A stretch of 38,707 nt of DNA. Origin: Io17-Chloro-G2 sp034420695. Its GTDB lineage: Bacteria > Chloroflexota > Dehalococcoidia > Lucifugimonadales > UBA3495. A program made the position numbers and the translations under genes. Below are positions 35,378 through 38,707 of the stretch, one piece after another. Under the pieces are notes generated by a model. The model saw only the letters and a list, made by a program, of their open reading frames with translations. It ran no database searches and was not told where the DNA came from. The stretch is taken from contig DAOULB010000011.1 in the NCBI GenBank assembly GCA_034420695.1, positions 1 through 38,707 on the forward strand, given 5' to 3'. Every line of letters begins with the position of its first letter. Positions within the stretch are counted from its first letter, which is position 1.

Positions 35378-37171
35378 CTACTCGGGGAATAAGGTGAGAG
35401 CCACATCAATGCGGATGAGTTCTTCGTCCGCCTGAAGTACAGCCGCAACTGATCCAATGCTTTCTTCCAGGATCTCGTACTCCTCCTCATCCAGGTCAAG
35501 GTCCCAAGGATCAGCCAAGCCCACCAAGAACTTGAGGTCAATCCACGACATCAATTGTCCCTTCTCTGGAATTTGGCTGCTGGCCCGCTGGTATTCTGCC
35601 AATGACCCTACGCTGTCAATGGACCCCTGCTGGACTTCGACGATAGTCTCCAGGGCCCCCTCGGAGGTTCCGAATACAAGGTAGCCGTCGTTCATGACAA
35701 ACCCTGGAAGACTGCCGGAGTCGAACAACCAAGAGTCGTCCACAAGTACCGTGGCGTCCTCGTCGGCTCCCACGTCCACTCTCTCAAATTCCACGCCCTC
35801 GGTGTCCTCGGCAAAGTCCACCAGGTCATCCATAGTGTCCTGCAGGGCTTCCTCGCTCCCCGTGTCGTAGGAAAGCAAGATTACTGCGTTCAGGTCCTCA
35901 TCGCCGGAATCCACATCATCCGGGTCAAACTCTTCCACACCGAAAATCAGTTCGCCGCCTAGGTAATCCAGGAAGTCTGCTTCCAAGTCGATGCCCGTTT
36001 GTATCTCGACCAATTCCAGTGCCAAGTCTAAAACGTCGGACGGCACGGGATTTTCCCGCCGGCGGGGCGGGTCCGGACTCTCGTATTCCACCTCTCGATA
36101 CAGCTCGTAATAAATGTCCCCGACGCCGTCCTCGTAGTCTTCATTGTCAGGGTCGAACTCATCAAGCCGGTCCCGCCAACTGTCCAGCACCGGGTCAAAT
36201 GCCAGTCCGCCAAATGCGATTGTGTTGTCCGGCATCAGTTCCACCGGGGCCGACAGCCCGGACAAGTCCTCCAAGTACCCTTCCTCATTTGGAGTAATGC
36301 CCGTTACCGTTATTCCCTGGTCGATCCATTGGGCCGAAGCCGCGGCCCATTCCGGAATGCTTCCACCGTCCGCCAGTTCCTGGAGGATGAGATAAAAATC
36401 GGCAAACTCCCCGTAGCCGGATTCCTCTGACACATCGCCCTGTGTGGAGAAGAAAACAGATGCGGACCTCCGCTCCGGTAACCCGGCCCGGGCTGCCTGG
36501 AACTCTTCATTTTCGGCCAGGGACCCCTCTCCGTCGCCATCGGCCAAGTCCAGCACGTCGCCCAATAGGTCTTCATGGGCGTCCATGCCGTCTCCGCCCA
36601 CCAGGAATATCAGCACCTCTCCCGACAAGGCGTAGGACCCGTCGTAGTTATCTCCCAACCAGTACACAAATCCGCCGGTCTCGTCCTCCTCAAACTCTTG
36701 GTACTCTTCGTCTTCCAAGTAATCCAACCAGTCTTCCATGAAGTCTTCCGCTGCCCCGTGGTCGCGGACGCTTATGGTCACCATTACCGCCGGGTCATCC
36801 TCTCCGGTCACTTCCAGCACGCCAGCGGATAACTCCGCGCCGATCCAGGTCATTACGTCATCCTCGAAGCTTAGGCCGGTCTCATCCTCGAAATCGTCCT
36901 CTAATTCCTCCACAACGTCGACGAACTCATCGTATTCATTGAGGCGGTCCCAAATCTCTATCATCTGCTCCCGTTGCCCCCCTTCCGGATACAGGGAGAC
37001 CCATGTATAGACCACGGTCCCATCGGGATAATACCGGGCAGAATGTTCCGGCGGGTCCAGGACCAGTCCGATGATGGGGTTGGGCAGGACGCCGGTAAAG
37101 ACTAGGGCAGTGGCCGCCACGACGATGGCGATGAGGCCGGCGGCGGCAATTACGATAACCTTTACAAGCAC
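35378..37171 (-). CDS. DUF3352 family membrane-anchored protein
   Basis: A 597-residue protein. GTG at 37171 is the start (GAGGAG eight bases upstream). One N-terminal membrane helix (residues 3-27) is followed by a large outer region, very acidic (many runs of Asp and Glu), with the repeated alpha/beta pattern of DUF3352 proteins found in Chloroflexota: NPIIGLVLDPPEHSARYYP, then VYTWVSLYPEGGQ and SLPGFVMNDGYLVFGTS. Function unknown. Codon and amino-acid use differ sharply from the island genes, marking a return to chromosome. Confidence 0.85.
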   Translation of the reverse strand: MLVKVIVIAAAGLIAIVVAATALVFTGVLPNPIIGLVLDPPEHSARYYPDGTVVYTWVSLYPEGGQREQMIEIWDRLNEYDEFVDVVEELEDDFEDETGLSFEDDVMTWIGAELSAGVLEVTGEDDPAVMVTISVRDHGAAEDFMEDWLDYLEDEEYQEFEEDETGGFVYWLGDNYDGSYALSGEVLIFLVGGDGMDAHEDLLGDVLDLADGDGEGSLAENEEFQAARAGLPERRSASVFFSTQGDVSEESGYGEFADFYLILQELADGGSIPEWAAASAQWIDQGITVTGITPNEEGYLEDLSGLSAPVELMPDNTIAFGGLAFDPVLDSWRDRLDEFDPDNEDYEDGVGDIYYELYREVEYESPDPPRRRENPVPSDVLDLALELVEIQTGIDLEADFLDYLGGELIFGVEEFDPDDVDSGDEDLNAVILLSYDTGSEEALQDTMDDLVDFAEDTEGVEFERVDVGADEDATVLVDDSWLFDSGSLPGFVMNDGYLVFGTSEGALETIVEVQQGSIDSVGSLAEYQRASSQIPEKGQLMSWIDLKFLVGLADPWDLDLDEEEYEILEESIGSVAAVLQADEELIRIDVALTLFPE

Positions 37172-37435
37172 GGACCTGCTCCTCGTGAAGGCTGAAAATG
37201 GGTGCCCAAACCGGGCAGGTGCCGGAAGGCGTGAACTCTACCTGAACCAGAGGAGGTAAAGCCCCATGGCCTCGCCAGTTTCGCGAACGGTGGTCCCAAA
37301 TTGACTGTGAAATCGCGCCTGCATCGCTGCTCAACAGGATGTGGTTGCGGAGTGGATAACCGGCTGAGCAAAGGCGACAGGGGATAGCGCCTCACTGCGG
37401 TCAGGCGGTCGGCGGCTGGGAGACTCCATCAAGGA

Positions 37436-37684
37436 TTATGCCGCGTCGTCCGAGCCCTCTCCACCGGATTCGGATGGCGAGTTTCCCTTTAGATGCGCCA
37501 GGACTTCCGTCACCATGAATATCAAAAAACCGATTCCAAGTGGGCCCGCCAGCCTGTACAGGAAAATGTCAAACCCTCCTGACCTGGTGCTGCCCGCTCC
37601 CACTATCGCCGATATTATGGCGAGAGCTATGATGACTCCAGCCAGGATTTTGCCAATCAATACCGAATCCAGCTTAAGCTCCAT
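37436..37684 (-). CDS. Small membrane protein (DUF4282-like size and layout)
   Basis: An 82-residue protein with two membrane helices (about 9-30 and 45-66) and an acidic, Ser/Gly-rich C-terminal tail. GGGAGGG lies seven bases before the ATG. The layout resembles short two-helix envelope proteins, but a family match is not certain. Its neighbours are an acidic lipoprotein gene upstream and the DUF3352 gene downstream on the same strand. Confidence 0.7.
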   Translation of the reverse strand: MELKLDSVLIGKILAGVIIALAIISAIVGAGSTRSGGFDIFLYRLAGPLGIGFLIFMVTEVLAHLKGNSPSESGGEGSDDAA

Positions 37685-37720
37685 CTGTACCCTCCCCTGT
37701 TGGAGTGACCGGCATACTGT

Positions 37721-38215
37721 CTAAAAGCTGCAGTCCTCACTCGACAGCGTTCTGCGGAGCCGGCGCGGAAGGTCGTCCTCCTCGTCGGCAATTTCATCTT
37801 GCAGGTCTTCCAGCTCGTCTTGCATGTCCTCGGTGCGGTCCTCCAAATCGTCCCGCAAGTCGTCCATCTCATCCTCGATTTCCCGCCGTTCCGACCGCCT
37901 GGCATCCTCCATCTCGTCCCGCAGGTCGTCTAGCTCGTCTTCCAATTCCTCATATTCCTTGAACAGCTCGAACCCCAACTTGAGGCTCTCACCTCTCAAC
38001 TCGTGAAGGCGTTTCAGTTCGCCGGGAGGCTTAATGGCGTTCCAATCGTCTATGGCGTTCTCCCAATCCCTTTCGGAATTGATATCGTAACGGTAGTCAT
38101 CAACCCATTCCCCGCACTCCTCTGCGTAGTCGTCGGGGTCCAGCCCCCCGCCGCCGCAAGCAGCCATAATTGCCAGCAGCGGAAAAAGAATAAAGATTGA
38201 CATCAGCCGGCCCAT
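37721..38215 (-). CDS. Acidic coiled-coil lipoprotein
   Basis: A 164-residue protein with a signal peptide and lipobox IMAAC (Cys20), a Gly linker, then a long Glu/Asp/Arg-rich coiled coil (about residues 80-145, repeats such as ELEDELDDLRDEMEDA). Two further Cys (EECGEW and the C-terminal EDCSF) could bridge the two ends. ATG at 38215 (AGGAAGG upstream) is preferred to a GTG two codons earlier. Probably a surface or cell-wall protein; function unknown. Confidence 0.8.
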   Translation of the reverse strand: MGRLMSIFILFPLLAIMAACGGGGLDPDDYAEECGEWVDDYRYDINSERDWENAIDDWNAIKPPGELKRLHELRGESLKLGFELFKEYEELEDELDDLRDEMEDARRSERREIEDEMDDLRDDLEDRTEDMQDELEDLQDEIADEEDDLPRRLRRTLSSEDCSF

Positions 38216-38221
38216 GTTCAC

Positions 38222-38672
38222 CTTCCTCTTGATTCCAGGTGCCCGGGGAAAAAGCTACGGGGAAATGCCGCCTTATAAATTGCTACCTTTGGAGCCGGTT
38301 GCACAGAGCAGGGCGGACTGCGCCAGGACACCGCAGGGAGCAGGAACAGGCCCGTCGACCGCCGCGCTGTCATGTCAGACCGGAGATTCGGAGGGTTAAG
38401 CGCGTGCTGACGTGGACTGGAGCGTGTCCGGCTGCTGCCATGTCGGTCGGCCTCATTCACCGAATTCCAATCGTTGACGCTTCATGACACATACATCAAG
38501 CTGTAGTGTACCCATATGAGTGTGCAGTTGGTGTGCTTTTTTGAAGTTTTATGCGTATAGTTATTATGTATTTTGGTGTTTCAGGTCAGAATTAAGCAGA
38601 AGGGGCCTGTTCATGGCCAGAGCCTGCGGCTCCACGTCCGGGGCCCGAAATCCCTCCAATGGAGGTGATGAG
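38222..38672. other. Intergenic region before the right edge
   Basis: No gene supported. AT-rich DNA at about 38520-38585 includes TTGAAG (38541) and TATTAT (38562), a possible but short-spaced promoter for the gene starting at 38673. Confidence 0.4.
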
Positions 38673-38707
38673 TTGAAGGAATCAGACCGCCTCCTGCGGG
38701 AGAACGA
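38673..38707 (+). CDS. Start of an unknown gene, cut by the window edge
   Basis: TTG at 38673 follows GGAGGTGA with about five bases between, and opens a frame MKESDRLLREN that runs off the window. The strong ribosome site is the only evidence. The ATG at 38668 meets a stop at once. Function cannot be told. Confidence 0.4.
   Translation, partial: MKESDRLLREN

Overview
The window is GC-rich bacterial DNA, most likely from a Chloroflexota genome (Dehalococcoidia or SAR202-like). This is inferred from protein style only: monoderm-type lipoproteins with Thr-Pro linkers, a DUF3352 protein, a tandem ThyX-like protein and a VirB2-like pilin type. No rRNA or tRNA gene is visible to confirm it. Three blocks are seen: an ordinary chromosomal left flank (1 to about 11.75 kb), an accessory island (about 11.8 to 34.1 kb), and a right flank with an IS element and cell-surface genes (about 34.46 to 38.7 kb).

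Left flank: the 3' part of secA is followed by a copper operon on the minus strand (csoR, DUF1330, a CopA-type ATPase, a YHS protein) with a CsoR-like operator in front. Next come a Gfo/Idh/MocA oxidoreductase on plus, and on minus a SagB-type double nitroreductase, a MoaD/ThiS-like protein and a molybdenum hydroxylase large subunit.

Island: the plus strand is rich in G and T whichever strand is coding. Three divergent promoter regions (about 15.0, 23.3 and 28.8 kb) each fire a plus-strand operon of surface proteins to the right and a minus-strand operon to the left. The first plus operon has two VirB2-like pilins and an LppX-like lipoprotein, and all three end in the same four-cysteine domain that I do not recognise. 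The second is a small lipoprotein gene. The third is four overlapping genes for anchored proteins. The three plus promoters share a 16-base motif with a second short block at fixed spacing. The minus operons encode an MrfA/YprA-like helicase beside a DarG-like macrodomain, a DsbA-like oxidoreductase, and a five-gene set (a helical protein, a site-2 protease, dCTP deaminase, a tandem ThyX-like protein, and a fused MNT-HEPN protein). At the left end lie remnants of a type I-E CRISPR effector: a cas8e with several frameshifts joined to the 3' part of cas6e. No cas3, cas7, cas5, cas11, cas1, cas2 or repeat array is present.

No integrase, relaxase, VirB4/VirD4 ATPase or replication gene is seen in the island. 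It reads as a decayed or non-autonomous mobile element, or as a specialised surface/defence island. My working inference is a surface structure built from disulfide-bonded pilins and lipoproteins (helped by the DsbA-like protein), controlled by a common promoter type and linked to nucleic-acid defence and nucleotide-supply genes.

Right flank: a gene-poor kilobase, a complete IS5/IS427-type element with an internal frameshift, then a DUF3352 protein, a small membrane protein and an acidic coiled-coil lipoprotein. A gene probably begins in the last 35 bases.
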